DNA from: Fructobacillus pseudoficulneus
GTDB taxonomy: Bacteria; Bacillota; Bacilli; Lactobacillales; Lactobacillaceae
Direction of reading: 5' to 3'
Assembly: GCF_900108455.1 (NCBI RefSeq)
Contig: NZ_FNWS01000002.1
Span: 1 to 64,000, forward strand
Length of the DNA: 64,000 bases
How positions within the stretch are numbered: position 1 is the stretch's first letter; every line of letters begins with the position of its first letter. Position numbers and translations under genes: made by a program. The notes below the pieces were generated by a model. That model was not told where the DNA came from and did not search any database. It worked only from the letters and a program-made list of their open reading frames with translations. Positions 43,276 to 53,500 of this stretch are shown here, piece by piece.

Positions 43276-44142
43276 TTAAGGTTCTGGTTCGTAGAAACGA
43301 CCACCGGTGTGTTCCACCTTTGACTCCGAGTAAAAGGCATGGGGATCAACTTCCTTAATGGCATGGCGCAATTCAGGTAATTCATGTTGCGTCACAACCG
43401 TCAAGAGAATTGACCGGTCACGGCCGGTATAACCACCGTGAGCTGAATCAATAATCGTAACACCACGACGCATTTTGTTTTGAATCGTGTCCGTCATTTC
43501 TTCCGGCTTATTCGTGACAATCATTTCTTGAATTTGTTGCTGGTGGGTATAGAAAACATCAATGAAGTGGGCGGAAACGACCACCCCGATAATAGAATAA
43601 AGAGCATACTGCCAACCATAGGTCAGCCCCGCTCCAATCATAATCAAGGCGTTAAAGGCTAGGTTGACGGAGCCAACCTTCATTCGGAATTGATGTTTCA
43701 ACTCCATCCCGATAATGTCTAATCCACCGGTTCCAACACCGCAGCGCAACGCCGTTCCAACGGCCATCCCGTTAATTCCGCCACCAAAGATGGCGTTAAT
43801 TAAGGGGTCTGGCGTCAAAACCGTCTTGGTTGCAAAAAGTGGCACGAATGCCGCTGATAGCAAGACTGCCATCGCGGTAAAAATCGCAAAGCGCTTTGAC
43901 AGTGTCAACCAAGCCAACACTAACAGCGGCATATTGACGATGGCAATCGCCCAGGCAACGTTGACCTTACCACCGGTTAAGGTGTCAATCAACTGCGCTA
44001 AACCAGTGAAACCGGAAGAATAAACGTGGCCTGGTAACCAGAAGTAGTTCAAGGCTAGTGACAACATGATGGCATAAAAGAATGCCCCACCAACCTGGTG
44101 CAAATAATAGTGATCAAGATCTCTTTTTATTTTTCGTAACAT
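43276..44142 (-). CDS. YitT family membrane protein (DUF161/DUF2179)
   Basis: The 288-residue protein has five membrane segments in the first 200 residues, with NYFWLPGHVYSSGFTGLAQLI near 28-48 and CGVGTGGLDIIGMELKHQF near 133-151. A C-terminal DUF2179 domain follows (VTIIDSAHGGYTGRDRSILLTVVTQHELPEL, near 228-258). The family is common in Firmicutes with no settled function. The ATG at 44142 has no recognisable ribosome site; a structured leader of about 110 bases precedes it. Confidence 0.88.
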   Translation of the reverse strand: MLRKIKRDLDHYYLHQVGGAFFYAIMLSLALNYFWLPGHVYSSGFTGLAQLIDTLTGGKVNVAWAIAIVNMPLLVLAWLTLSKRFAIFTAMAVLLSAAFVPLFATKTVLTPDPLINAIFGGGINGMAVGTALRCGVGTGGLDIIGMELKHQFRMKVGSVNLAFNALIMIGAGLTYGWQYALYSIIGVVVSAHFIDVFYTHQQQIQEMIVTNKPEEMTDTIQNKMRRGVTIIDSAHGGYTGRDRSILLTVVTQHELPELRHAIKEVDPHAFYSESKVEHTGGRFYEPEP

Positions 44143-44148
44143 TTTGTT

Positions 44149-44252
44149 TTGCTAGGTCAACTAAGAATGTTTCACCAACATCCTTAATCCCTAGCCCTTT
44201 TGACCAAAGCTAAGCCTGGCCCTTGGCTTAGCGACACAAATCTGCCGCTCGA
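44149..44252 (-). ncRNA. Unassigned structured 5' leader of the yitT gene
   Basis: On the minus strand four helices can be drawn: GCGGCA/TGTCGC (44231-44248), GCTAAGCC/GGCTTAGC (44209-44232), TAAGGATGTT/AACATTCTTA (about 44162-44186), and two competing pairings with the 3' end, GGTCAA/TTGACC (44200-44205 with 44155-44160) and GCTAGG/CCTAGC (44190-44195 with 44151-44156). The two share CC and cross each other, so they form a pseudoknot or alternative states. I do not recognise a known riboswitch class. Confidence 0.45.
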
Positions 44253-44259
44253 TACATAT

Positions 44260-44287
44260 ATTTTAACAAGATTAGAAAATATGTGAA
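44260..44287 (-). promoter_or_regulatory. Promoter of the yitT leader
   Basis: On the minus strand TTCACA (44282-44287) and TAAAAT (44260-44265) have a 16-base spacer and an extended TGT. The start would be near 44253. Confidence 0.6.
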
Positions 44288-44332
44288 GAGTAATTTTGTA
44301 AAAAACAGCAATAAATTCGTTCTGATTCTAGC

Positions 44333-44363
44333 AAAAAAGGGCAGTAGCTCTTCGCTACCGCCC
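44333..44363 (-). terminator. Terminator of the hisS-aspS operon
   Basis: On the minus strand GGGCGGTAGC/GCTACTGCCC form a stem followed by TTTTTT, 15 bases after the aspS stop. Confidence 0.85.
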
Positions 44364-44377
44364 TTTTCGTTCAGTTT

Positions 44378-46168
44378 TTACTCTTTTTCAGCTTTTTCCT
44401 GTTCAGGAACTTCCAAGCCCAATTCATCCAATTGCGTTGCAGCAACTGGTGTAGGTGCTTCGGTCATTGGTTCAGTCGCCTTTGAGTTCTTTGGAAAGGC
44501 AATTACCTCACGGATGTTGTCTTGACCCGCCAAAAGCATCGCCAAGCGATCCAAACCAAGGGCGATTCCACCCATTGGTGGGAAGCCATATTCCATTCCC
44601 TCAAGCAGGAAGCCAAAGGCTTCTTCAGCAGATTCCTTGGTAAAGCCAAGCGCCTTCAACATTTTTTCTTGAATGTCAGTGCGGTGGATACGGATTGATC
44701 CTGAGCCCAATTCATAACCATTCAAAACCAAGTCATATGACTGGGCGTGGGCCTTGTGTGGGTCTTCCCCTTCATTCAAGTAGTGCAAGTCTTCTTCATT
44801 TGGCATCGTGAATGGGTGGTGGGCCGCAATCCAACGATCAAAGTCTTCTGAGTATTCAAACAGTGGCCAATCAACAATCCAGGCAAAACGCCATGGATTT
44901 TCTTGGTCAATCAAGTCCAAATCAGCGGCAGTTTGTCGGCGCAAATAGTCCAATGAAGCTGCCACAACGTCGGCACGGCCAGCACCGAAGAGCAACAAAT
45001 CACCAGCCTTGGCACCACTAACAGCCAAGACGGCTTCAGCAGCGTCATCGGCGAAGAACTTAGCGATTGGTCCGTTCAAGCCTTCGTCAGTCACCTTCAT
45101 CCAGGCCAAGCCCTTAGCACCAAAGCGTTCGATGTACTGTCCTAATTTGTCGATATCCTTACGTGAATAGTGGTCGGCCCCACCTGGCACGGCGATGGCC
45201 TTGACTACGCCACCATCCTTAACAGCATTCGCAAAGACACCAAAATCGGAATCCTTGACCGTTTCAGACAAGTCCTTAATTTCGTAAGCAATCCGCAAAT
45301 CCGGCTTATCTGTACCAAAGCGGTCCATTGATTCTTGCCACGTCAAATGCGTGATGTGGTCAGTATCCAAATCATAATCAACGACGTCCTTCATGATCTG
45401 CTTGACCCAGTTATTCACCAATTCCTGGATTTCCGCTGCAGACATGAAAGAGGTTTCCAAGTCGAGCTGTGTAAATTCAGGTTGGCGGTCGCCACGCAAG
45501 TCTTCATCACGGAAGCAGCGTGCGATTTGGAAGTAGCGGTCAAAGCCAGCGCCCATCAACAATTGCTTAAAGAGCTGTGGTGATTGAGGCAAAGCATAAA
45601 AAGAACCAGGATAAACGCGTGATGGTACCAAATAATCACGGGCTCCTTCAGGCGTTGATTTTGCCAAATAAGGCGTTTCAATGTTGATAAAGTCATTGTT
45701 GTCCATAAAGTTTGTGGCAGAAGCCATAATCTTTGAACGAACGCGCAAGTTCTTTTGCATTTCTGGACGGCGCAGGTCCAAATAACGGTACTGTAGCTTT
45801 AATTCTTCACCAGCGTTGACACCGTCTTCAATATCAAAGACTGGCGTCTTCGCTTCGGCCAAAACTTCAGCCTTCGTTACTTTAACTTCGATACCACCCG
45901 ACTTAATCTTCTTGTTTTCTTGACCTTCAGCTCGGGCAACGACTTCCCCTTCGATGGCGACAACGTATTCATTACGAACAGTCTGAGCCACATCAAGGGC
46001 AGCCTGGTTAGCAGCGGAAAATGTCAATTGAACGATACCTTCGCGGTCACGAAGGTCAATGAAAACTAAATCACCAAAGTTACGACGCTTTTGCACCCAA
46101 CCAGCCAAAGTAACTGTCTGGCCAATGTACTGTTCATCAACTAAACCTGCATAAGTTGTTCGTTTCAT
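44378..46168 (-). CDS. aspS: Aspartyl-tRNA synthetase
   Basis: The 596-residue protein has the bacterial class II AspRS layout: an N-terminal OB-fold ([26 protein letters not shown]), motif 2 ([25 protein letters not shown], near residue 215), a GAD insertion domain (about 290-400) and motif 3 ([16 protein letters not shown], near 530). The ATG overlaps the hisS stop by one base. Both genes are controlled by the T-box leader. A short acidic tail ends the protein. Confidence 0.97.
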   Translation of the reverse strand: MKRTTYAGLVDEQYIGQTVTLAGWVQKRRNFGDLVFIDLRDREGIVQLTFSAANQAALDVAQTVRNEYVVAIEGEVVARAEGQENKKIKSGGIEVKVTKAEVLAEAKTPVFDIEDGVNAGEELKLQYRYLDLRRPEMQKNLRVRSKIMASATNFMDNNDFINIETPYLAKSTPEGARDYLVPSRVYPGSFYALPQSPQLFKQLLMGAGFDRYFQIARCFRDEDLRGDRQPEFTQLDLETSFMSAAEIQELVNNWVKQIMKDVVDYDLDTDHITHLTWQESMDRFGTDKPDLRIAYEIKDLSETVKDSDFGVFANAVKDGGVVKAIAVPGGADHYSRKDIDKLGQYIERFGAKGLAWMKVTDEGLNGPIAKFFADDAAEAVLAVSGAKAGDLLLFGAGRADVVAASLDYLRRQTAADLDLIDQENPWRFAWIVDWPLFEYSEDFDRWIAAHHPFTMPNEEDLHYLNEGEDPHKAHAQSYDLVLNGYELGSGSIRIHRTDIQEKMLKALGFTKESAEEAFGFLLEGMEYGFPPMGGIALGLDRLAMLLAGQDNIREVIAFPKNSKATEPMTEAPTPVAATQLDELGLEVPEQEKAEKE

Positions 46169-47475
46169 TACTTTTCCTCCTCTGCTACCAAAGTGGCCAC
46201 AACATCAGCCACATCAGTGGCGACCTGTGCCAAATCCAAATCAGCTTGATGACCGGTTTGCATGTCCTTAACTTGGACCTTGTTGGTCTGAACTTCTTCA
46301 TCACCCAACGTAATGACAAAGCGTGCGTCACGACGGTTGGCTGTCTTAAACTGTGACTTAACAGAACGACCGGTGAAGTCCAAATCAGCCGAATAGCCCA
46401 AATCACGCAAAGCGGTAGCTAATTCTAAGGTCTTTGCCTGGGTTTCGTCACCAATGTGAACCAGGTAAAAGTCCAGACCAGCCGGCTTCATTTCAGCTTG
46501 TCCCTGTGCTTGTAGCAGTGAAATCAGTCGTTCCACACCCAAGCCAAAACCAATACCAGGTGTTTCGGGTCCGCCAAATTCTTCGACCAAGCCAGAATAA
46601 CGACCACCACCAGCAATTGTAGCAGCACCCTTCAAGTTTGGATCAGTCGTCATCACTTCAAAAATTGTATCGTTATAATAATCCAAACCACGAACCATGG
46701 TTTGATCAATTTCGTAATCAATCCCAAGGTCATCTAAGAAGGTTTTGACCGCTTCAAAGTGAGCCTTTGATTCATCTGACAGGTAATCAAAAATCGTTGG
46801 CGCATCGGCCACAATCTTTTGATCATTTTCATCCTTTGAATCTAAGATTCGCAAAGGATTCTTTTCCAAACGAGTTTGTGAATCCTTCGATAATTCAGCA
46901 GCGTGTGGCTGCAAATAGGCTACCAAGGCGTCCCGGTAGGCCTGACGTGACCCTTGATCACCCAAAGTGTTCAAGGCGACCTTCAAATCCTTCAAACCTA
47001 ATGCTGCCAAGAATTTGACTACCATCGTAATCACTTCAGCATCAAGGCTTGGTTCCGTTGAGCCAAAGGCTTCAACACCAATTTGGTGGAATTGACGGAA
47101 ACGACCTGCTTGTGGCCGTTCGTAACGGAACATTGGGCCCATGTAAAATGTCTTATAAGGGCTTTCATGTTCTGGGCCAAAGAGCTTATTTTCAACATAG
47201 GCCCGGACCACGCCGGCTGTCCCTTCAGGACGCAAAGCCATGTGGCGGTCACCCTTATCATTGAAATCATACATTTCCTTGGTTACGACGTCAGAAGTGT
47301 CCCCCGCTGAACGGGCGTAAACATCAAAGGCTTCAAACATTGGTGTCCGAATTTCACCATAACCATAGCGTGAAAAGATTTCGCGTGCCTGTTGTTCAAT
47401 TCGTTGCCATTCGCGAACATTTTCTTCAAATAAATCGGCAGTTCCCTTTGGTCGTTGAAAATTTGCTTTTCCCAT
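46168..47475 (-). CDS. hisS: Histidyl-tRNA synthetase
   Basis: The 435-residue class II synthetase has [16 protein letters not shown] at the start, motif 2 ([28 protein letters not shown], near residue 108), the HisRS signatures [13 protein letters not shown] near 260 and [14 protein letters not shown] near 285, and a C-terminal anticodon domain. The start at ATG 47475 is preceded by an unusual hairpin that separates GGAGG from the start. The in-frame region upstream has no alternative start codon. Confidence 0.97.
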   Translation of the reverse strand: MGKANFQRPKGTADLFEENVREWQRIEQQAREIFSRYGYGEIRTPMFEAFDVYARSAGDTSDVVTKEMYDFNDKGDRHMALRPEGTAGVVRAYVENKLFGPEHESPYKTFYMGPMFRYERPQAGRFRQFHQIGVEAFGSTEPSLDAEVITMVVKFLAALGLKDLKVALNTLGDQGSRQAYRDALVAYLQPHAAELSKDSQTRLEKNPLRILDSKDENDQKIVADAPTIFDYLSDESKAHFEAVKTFLDDLGIDYEIDQTMVRGLDYYNDTIFEVMTTDPNLKGAATIAGGGRYSGLVEEFGGPETPGIGFGLGVERLISLLQAQGQAEMKPAGLDFYLVHIGDETQAKTLELATALRDLGYSADLDFTGRSVKSQFKTANRRDARFVITLGDEEVQTNKVQVKDMQTGHQADLDLAQVATDVADVVATLVAEEEK

Positions 47476-47505
47476 ATTTTTACCCGACGCTGCTGCGTCG
47501 CCTCC
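47476..47505 (-). promoter_or_regulatory. hisS ribosome site with hairpin spacer
   Basis: On the minus strand GGAGG (47501-47505) is followed directly by the perfect hairpin CGACGC-AGCA-GCGTCG (47485-47500) and then 9 bases before ATG 47475. The linear spacing is 25 bases; with the hairpin looped out it is 9, a normal distance. Confidence 0.65.
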
Positions 47506-47533
47506 ATTATCAAAGTCGTCAATGATTAGTAAT

Positions 47534-47743
47534 AAAAAACGCCCCTAACAGCCTTGCCATATCGGCAAAGTTGTTAAGGGCGCTTTCGAGCACGGTACCA
47601 CCTTAGTTTCGTGTTGCAACAACACGCTTTTATCCATAACGCGGATAAACGGCTGGGTTAACAGCAACCTTCCAGGTGTCTTCTGGTAAAACTCTTGTCT
47701 GACTTGCACCAACCGTCAGATCGCTAACTGTCCAAGTTTTACC
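47534..47743 (-). ncRNA. T-box leader of hisS-aspS
   Basis: On the minus strand the T-box sequence AAGGTGGTACCGTG (47591-47604) is followed by a terminator (GCGCCCTTAACA/TGTTAGGGGCG, then TTTTTTATT; 47534-47583). Stem I is closed by GGTAAAACT/AGTTTTACC (47735-47743 with 47685-47693), with an inner TCTGAC/GTCAGA helix. The internal loop TGGACAGTTAGCGA contains GAC (47730-47732), an Asp codon, as candidate specifier; no CAC His codon is in the loop. Stem I is short compared with typical T-boxes. Uncharged tRNA should prevent termination. Confidence 0.9.
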
Positions 47744-47773
47744 TTCTCCTGCTCATCGGCTAATCTATCCTTT

Positions 47774-47801
47774 AGTTTAGCAGGTTTTAACTGCCTGTCA
47801 A
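47774..47801 (-). promoter_or_regulatory. Promoter of the hisS-aspS T-box transcript
   Basis: On the minus strand TTGACA (47796-47801) and TAAACT (47774-47779) have a 16-base spacer. The inverted repeat CTATCCTT/AAGGATAG flanks both elements, which could be an operator or a weak hairpin ending the adhesin transcript; no T-run follows. Confidence 0.7.
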
Positions 47802-47821
47802 GGATAGACAGCCCGATTATT

Positions 47822-50593
47822 TTACTTATCATTTCGGCGAGCACGCCGATCGGCAAATAATCCAAGCAAGCCAACCGTTAGGAAGGCCACAAGTGCTGGA
47901 TTATATTGGTGACGATCAACACGACTAGTCGTTGGCAAGATTGCCTTTTGACCAACAGTTGCAGCTGGAGTTGATGAAGCTGCAGTAGTTGGCAATTCAG
48001 GAAGAACCTGATTCGTAGCAGTTTGCAAAACTTGATCAATCTTTGCCTTATTAGCAGCCAAGGTCTGAGCAGCTTCTTGTGCAGCTTGTGCCGCAGCAAT
48101 GGCCCGCTGACCTTGAGCAACAATGGCATCGATTTCTTGTTCGGCTTGGGCTGCTTGTTCAGGAGTAAGGTTGGTCAAATGAGCAATCTTATCCTTAGCA
48201 GCCTGTGCATAGCCATTCAACTGATTTTCAGCATCTGCCTTGGTGTTATTCAAAATATCGTTGACAACATCCTTTTGAATGGCGGCCATGCCATCATTCA
48301 AAGCTTGCTTAATTGCAGCGGCAGTGGTTGCCTGATTAATTTGATTCTTCGCATTAGCGGCATCCTGATCAATCTGAGCCTTAGCGGCAGCCTTGTGGCC
48401 GTCATTCAAAGCTGGCAAACCATCAATCGTTGACTTAGCTGCATTACCAGCACCATCAATCGTTGACTGAGCATCACTCTTCGACTTAGCAATAAACTGG
48501 TCACTTTGCTGTTGTGCGCTGGCCTTAACGGCATCGACAGCAGCTTCACCATTTTGCAAAGCCGTTGCGACACCATTTTGACTAGTAGCTGCATCAATTT
48601 GACCTTGACCGGCTGTGACAGCTGCATCAATTGCTTGGTCAGCCTGACGAACTTGGTCAGGTGTCAAATCTGCTATCTTAGCGATGGCAGCCTTAACGGT
48701 TTGACCGTAACTGACAAGCTGTGCATCCGCTGCTTCTTGAGCAGACTTCAACTGAGCAGCGGCCGTATCATTAATCATCGTTTGCAAAGCCTTATCACGA
48801 TCATTGTTGATATCATTGGCGTTCGTGTCAGCTGCGATCTTTTGACAAGCAGCCTGAGCCGCTGCATCAATGGCAGCTTCACGGGCAGCCTTATCACTTA
48901 ATGGATTCAGACCGTCAATAGCAGCCTTCGCCTGCTGAACCTGTGTATCGATTGCAGTATTAGCAGCCGCCCGTTCACGAGCAACCGTATTACTACTATC
49001 GGTAGTAGAAGCAGCTTGCACAGCATCCACGGCAGCTTTACCATTTTGCAAAGCCGTTGCGACACCGTTTTGATCAGTAGCTGTATCGATACTGTTTTGA
49101 CCAGCTGCAACAGCTGCATCAATTGCTTTATTAGCTTGGTCAATTTGATCTGGTGTCAAATCTGGCAACTTAGCAATCGCGTCCTTAGCAGTCTGTCCAT
49201 GACTCAACAAACTAGCATCGGCAGCTTCCTTTGCTGACTTCAACTGAGCGTTCGTCACATCAGTGGCAATCGTTGCTTGACCATCGGTTTGCGCCTTAGT
49301 AATCGCTGTCTTATTTGTTGCGTTCATAATCGCCGTTTTAGCGGCGGCTGCATCATCATCAATCTGTTGCTCACGAGCAGCACGGTCACTCAATGGTGAC
49401 AAACTATCAAGATTTGCCTTTGCCTGCTGAGCAGCAGTATCAATGACGGCATCTGCAGCTGTTTTTTCATCCAAAACCGTTTGCTGGCTCTGGCCTTGCG
49501 CAGTTGTACTTGTATCATTGATTGCCTTTTCAGCAGCGGCCAACGTGCTTTGCACATCAGCCAAGCTTTGAGTTTGATTAATCTTAGCCGTCCAAGTCTT
49601 AACAGCGTCATCAATCGTTGCATTTGCTTGATTAATTTGATCTGGGCTCAAATCAGGCAAGCCAGCAATTGTTTGTTCGACTTGTTGAGCATAAGCCGCA
49701 AGTCGTGCAACGGCATCCTTTTGCGCATCGGCAAGCTGTGAATTCAAAACATCCTGATTGATATTATTGATTCCAGCCTGCTTTGCCTGCGTAATCTGAT
49801 CCGTATCCGTCGAACTGCTGATATTCGTCTGAGTAGCTTGTGAATCTTGATCAACTAAGGCTTCCTTAGCCCGCTTCTCATCATCTGACAAAGTAGGCAA
49901 ATTACTAATAGCTGTCTTAGCCTTTTCTGCTGCGGCAATAATGGCGTTCTCGGCATCTTGCTTAGCGTCAGCAACCACTTGGTTACTCTGACTCTGGGCT
50001 GTGGCCGAAATACCATCAATGACCTTTTCCTCATTGGTCAAGGCAGCCTTCACATCAGCAACATTGTTAGCAGCTGAGATGGCTTGATTACCAGCCTGAA
50101 CAGCGGCTTCGATATTAGTCTTCGCCGTCTTTCCGTCATCTGCTGGCAAATCCGGCAAGTTCGTAATAGCGGTTTCTGCATTATCAGCATAGGCCCGCAA
50201 ACGAGCCGTAGCATCGTCTTGCGCACTCTTAACCTGAGCAGCTGCAATCTCACCATTAATCATATTAAGGGCATCCGTCTGTTCTTGAGTGACCGCAGCC
50301 GGAGCAGTTTCCTGATTAATCTTTTGCTTGGCACTAGCAACATCCTGTGTCAACTTAGCTTCACGCGCTGCCTTATCTGACAATGGTGTCAAACCATCAA
50401 TGGTTGCTTGAGCCTTTTGAGCTGCAGCATCGATGGCAGAGTTAGCGGCATCCTTGGCCGTTTGAATAGCAGTATCACTACTATTTTGGTAACGGACTTG
50501 CACAGCATCAACCGCTGCCTTACCAGCAGTCAAGGCGTTATCCGCATCGGTGATGCTCGTTGTTGCATCGATGTTGTTCTTACCTGTTGACAC
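47822..50593 (-). CDS. Giant adhesin, C-terminal part: DUF1542-type repeats and sorting signal
   Basis: About 923 codons are open, but the apparent start lies inside the repeat array, so this is the third frame of the split gene and not an independent protein. It contains alternating helical units; two units together recur about every 164 residues (492 bases). Typical lines are AIDGLNPLSDKAAREA and AIAKLPDLTPDQIDQANKAID. One Cys (AACQKI) is unusual for a surface protein. The end is a cell-wall sorting region: LPELPTTA, then ILPTTSRVDR, a hydrophobic stretch (PALVAFLTVGLLGLFA) and a basic tail (RRARRNDK). The sorting motif reads LPTTS where LPxTG is expected. Confidence 0.85.
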   Translation of the reverse strand: MSTGKNNIDATTSITDADNALTAGKAAVDAVQVRYQNSSDTAIQTAKDAANSAIDAAAQKAQATIDGLTPLSDKAAREAKLTQDVASAKQKINQETAPAAVTQEQTDALNMINGEIAAAQVKSAQDDATARLRAYADNAETAITNLPDLPADDGKTAKTNIEAAVQAGNQAISAANNVADVKAALTNEEKVIDGISATAQSQSNQVVADAKQDAENAIIAAAEKAKTAISNLPTLSDDEKRAKEALVDQDSQATQTNISSSTDTDQITQAKQAGINNINQDVLNSQLADAQKDAVARLAAYAQQVEQTIAGLPDLSPDQINQANATIDDAVKTWTAKINQTQSLADVQSTLAAAEKAINDTSTTAQGQSQQTVLDEKTAADAVIDTAAQQAKANLDSLSPLSDRAAREQQIDDDAAAAKTAIMNATNKTAITKAQTDGQATIATDVTNAQLKSAKEAADASLLSHGQTAKDAIAKLPDLTPDQIDQANKAIDAAVAAGQNSIDTATDQNGVATALQNGKAAVDAVQAASTTDSSNTVARERAAANTAIDTQVQQAKAAIDGLNPLSDKAAREAAIDAAAQAACQKIAADTNANDINNDRDKALQTMINDTAAAQLKSAQEAADAQLVSYGQTVKAAIAKIADLTPDQVRQADQAIDAAVTAGQGQIDAATSQNGVATALQNGEAAVDAVKASAQQQSDQFIAKSKSDAQSTIDGAGNAAKSTIDGLPALNDGHKAAAKAQIDQDAANAKNQINQATTAAAIKQALNDGMAAIQKDVVNDILNNTKADAENQLNGYAQAAKDKIAHLTNLTPEQAAQAEQEIDAIVAQGQRAIAAAQAAQEAAQTLAANKAKIDQVLQTATNQVLPELPTTAASSTPAATVGQKAILPTTSRVDRHQYNPALVAFLTVGLLGLFADRRARRNDK

Positions 50594-53500
50594 AGCCGTG
50601 TCAATATCGCTTTGCGCTTGCTTAATTGCGCTTGGCTCAAACCGGGCATCGCTGCGATGGCATCCTTGGCATTCTGACCATAAGCCGTTAAGGCGTTATC
50701 ATCTTTTTCTTGCTCGGACTTCAACTGAGCAGCGGCGGTGTCATTCGTAATCGCCGTCGTTCCTGCAGTCTGGGCGGCCGTGAAACCAGTTTGATTGGTT
50801 GCACTATCCAAAGCATTATAGGCATTTTGAACATCCGTATTGATTTGATTTAGACGATCAGCCTTATCACTCAATGGATTCAGACTCGTAATCGTCGTTC
50901 GAGCTGTAGTTGCAGCAGCATCAATGGCAGCTTGTGCCGTTGATCGTTCTTGGTCCACAATCGTTTGGCTATTGGCCTGAGCAGAAAGGCTCACTAAGTT
51001 AATGGCTGATCCACCACTGTAAAGTGCTTTCTGCATATCAGCCAAGTTCCTTGTATTGGAAATATTTCCTGACCAAATCGAAACTAAATTATCGATACCG
51101 CTATAGGCATTCGTATAGCTAGTGCCTGGCAAATCGGGCAATTGGCTAATCGTTTGCTTTGCTTGATTTGCATAAGCCTGCAAGCGCTTCTTGGCTTCAG
51201 TCTGCAAACTGTCAATTTCAGCCAAAAGAATATCCTGGTTAATTGCCTGCGTACCAGCTTGCTGTGCTTGAGTAACACCAGCCAAACTCGTAGCCGCAGC
51301 AATACTTACCTTAGCATTTCCGGCATCAGCTTCCAACTGCTTTTGTTGAGCAGCTTGGTCAGTCGTTGAAAGTGATAAATTATTCAACTTTTGTTCAGCA
51401 GCAGCTAAGGCAGCATCGATGGCTGCTGCTGCATTTGACTGAGCTTGTGCCAATGTTTGCTGGCTTTGATTTTGAGCGGTCGTCATCGCTGTATCAATGA
51501 CCTGCTCGGCAGCAGTCAAAGCATTCGCCATGTCTGCATGTTCTGTAGCGCCCTGAATATTGGTATCACCATTGGTGATGGCACTTTCAATAGCAGTCTT
51601 AGCGGTTGTCAAATTATCAGCTGACAAACCTGGCAATGCAGCAATTGCATTTTCAGCATTTGTTGCATAATTTTGCAACCGGCTGATTGCATCTTCTTGA
51701 CTACTCTTTTGCTGAGCGTTAGCCGCATCAGCGTTCAACGCCGAAATTGCGCTTCCCTGTGCTGCAGTCACATCAGCTGTTGAACTCGTGCCTGCCAAAG
51801 CAGTTTGTGCATTAGCAATATTAGTATCAACTTGATTTAATCGTGTCTGACGGTCACTCAATGGACTCAAATTATTAATAGTTGTCTTAACGGCTGTCGC
51901 AACCGCATTAATTGCTGCTTGAGCAGCTGTTCGAGCCGAAATCAAAGCGGCATTACTCTGGTTAATGGCAATAACACCCGCACGGTTAACCGCGAACTCG
52001 GCCACAACCAAAGCACGGGTTACCCCTGCCAAATCCGTGGCAGCATTAATGTTGGTCGTTCCATTTGTGACAGCAGTGTAATCGAGTTTGTTGCTTGATT
52101 TGACTGAGTATTCGTCAAATTTGGTAACTTCTTCAAGGAAGCTCGACCACCTTGGGCATAGGCTTGCAATTGGTTAACGCTGTCTTCCTTGGCATTTTGC
52201 AAGGTAGCAGCAGCCTGTTGGTTACTAATGGCCGTCAAACCGTTCGTTTGATCAGTCGTGATTGCTGTCAGCGTCTTGTCAGCTTGAATATTATTCTTAG
52301 CTACAGTTGCAGCTGCATCAACCTGTCCTTTAAAGGTTGCTTTTTCAGTAGCTAATAATGGCTGCATATTGTCAATAGCTGTCTTAGCTGCGGTTGCAGC
52401 CTTATCAATGGCGTTGGCAGCATTCGTCTGAGCGGTCGACACCGCACTATTACTTTGACTTTGTGCATTTGCTGTCACGGCATCGACATTGTCTTCAGCA
52501 GTTGAAAGAGCACTATTAACATCAGTGGCACTTTGACTACCATTAATTGCCGTTTGACCATTGTTAACAGCGTTGGCAATTGCTGTATTTGCCTGGTCAA
52601 TTTGATCCTTTGTCAAACCTGGCATTGCTGCAATTTGATTTTTAGCAGTTTGGCCATGGCTAAGCAATTTAGCATCTGCATCTTCACGACCATTTTGCAA
52701 AGTTGCATTGGCTTGAATCGTATTAATATTTCCGTTTGTAGCGTCTCGATCACTAGTAACAGCATCTACTGTTGTTTCACTATTGATTTTATCGGTTGCG
52801 GCTTTAACAGCATCAGTAATCTGCTGTTGATAAGCAGCAATCTCTGTTGACTTTAATGGTTGCAACTGTCCAATGGTAGTATTAACAGTTTGTTCAGTCT
52901 TCGTAATTGAAGCAATCGCACCTTCTTTTGCGCTCTCGAGAGTAGCGGCATTTTGCGTAGCTGTAATTGCTTGCAAACCAGCATTCTGATCAGTTGCAAT
53001 ATCAGCCGTGTTCTTATCAGCATTAATTTTAGCAATTGCTGCATCCCCATCGCTCTTGATTTGAGCAAGACGGGTTGCCTGGTCACTCAATGGACTCAAG
53101 CCCTGTACAGCAGTTTGTGCAGCAGTTACAGACTGGTTAATTGCAGTTAAAGCCTTTTGTCTAGCAGTATTGACCGTATAATCACTGTTTCCTTGAGCAG
53201 TTTTCGTCACACTATCAATCGCTGCTTTGGCATTTGCTAATGCTGTTGCCGCATCAGCAACCTGCTGAGCAGCAGTGATATTACTTTGTCCTTGCTTCAA
53301 AGCAGTACTAATACCAGTATTGGCTTGGCTAGTTTGGTCAGGCGTCAAATCTGGTAAAGAAGCAATTTTATTCGTAGCACCTTGGGCATAGTCCGTCAAA
53401 ACCGTACCATCACCATCACGGGCAATGACTAATTCACCGTTTTGCTCTTCTGATTGAGCCATGCTTGGTGTGGTTGTTGCATCAACTTTTGCCTTCGAAC

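Noticed and set aside
44142-44287. Known riboswitch class (preQ1, SAM, THF, fluoride, Mn2+) before yitT
   Set aside because: I compared the visible conserved blocks from memory and none of these classes fits; I list it as an unassigned structured leader.
48506-48901. Several plus-strand open frames of 60-136 codons inside the adhesin region (48.0-54.5 kb)
   Set aside because: They recur with the coding repeats of the opposite strand and have Cys/Ile/Ser-rich content expected from antisense of Ala/Asp-rich helices.
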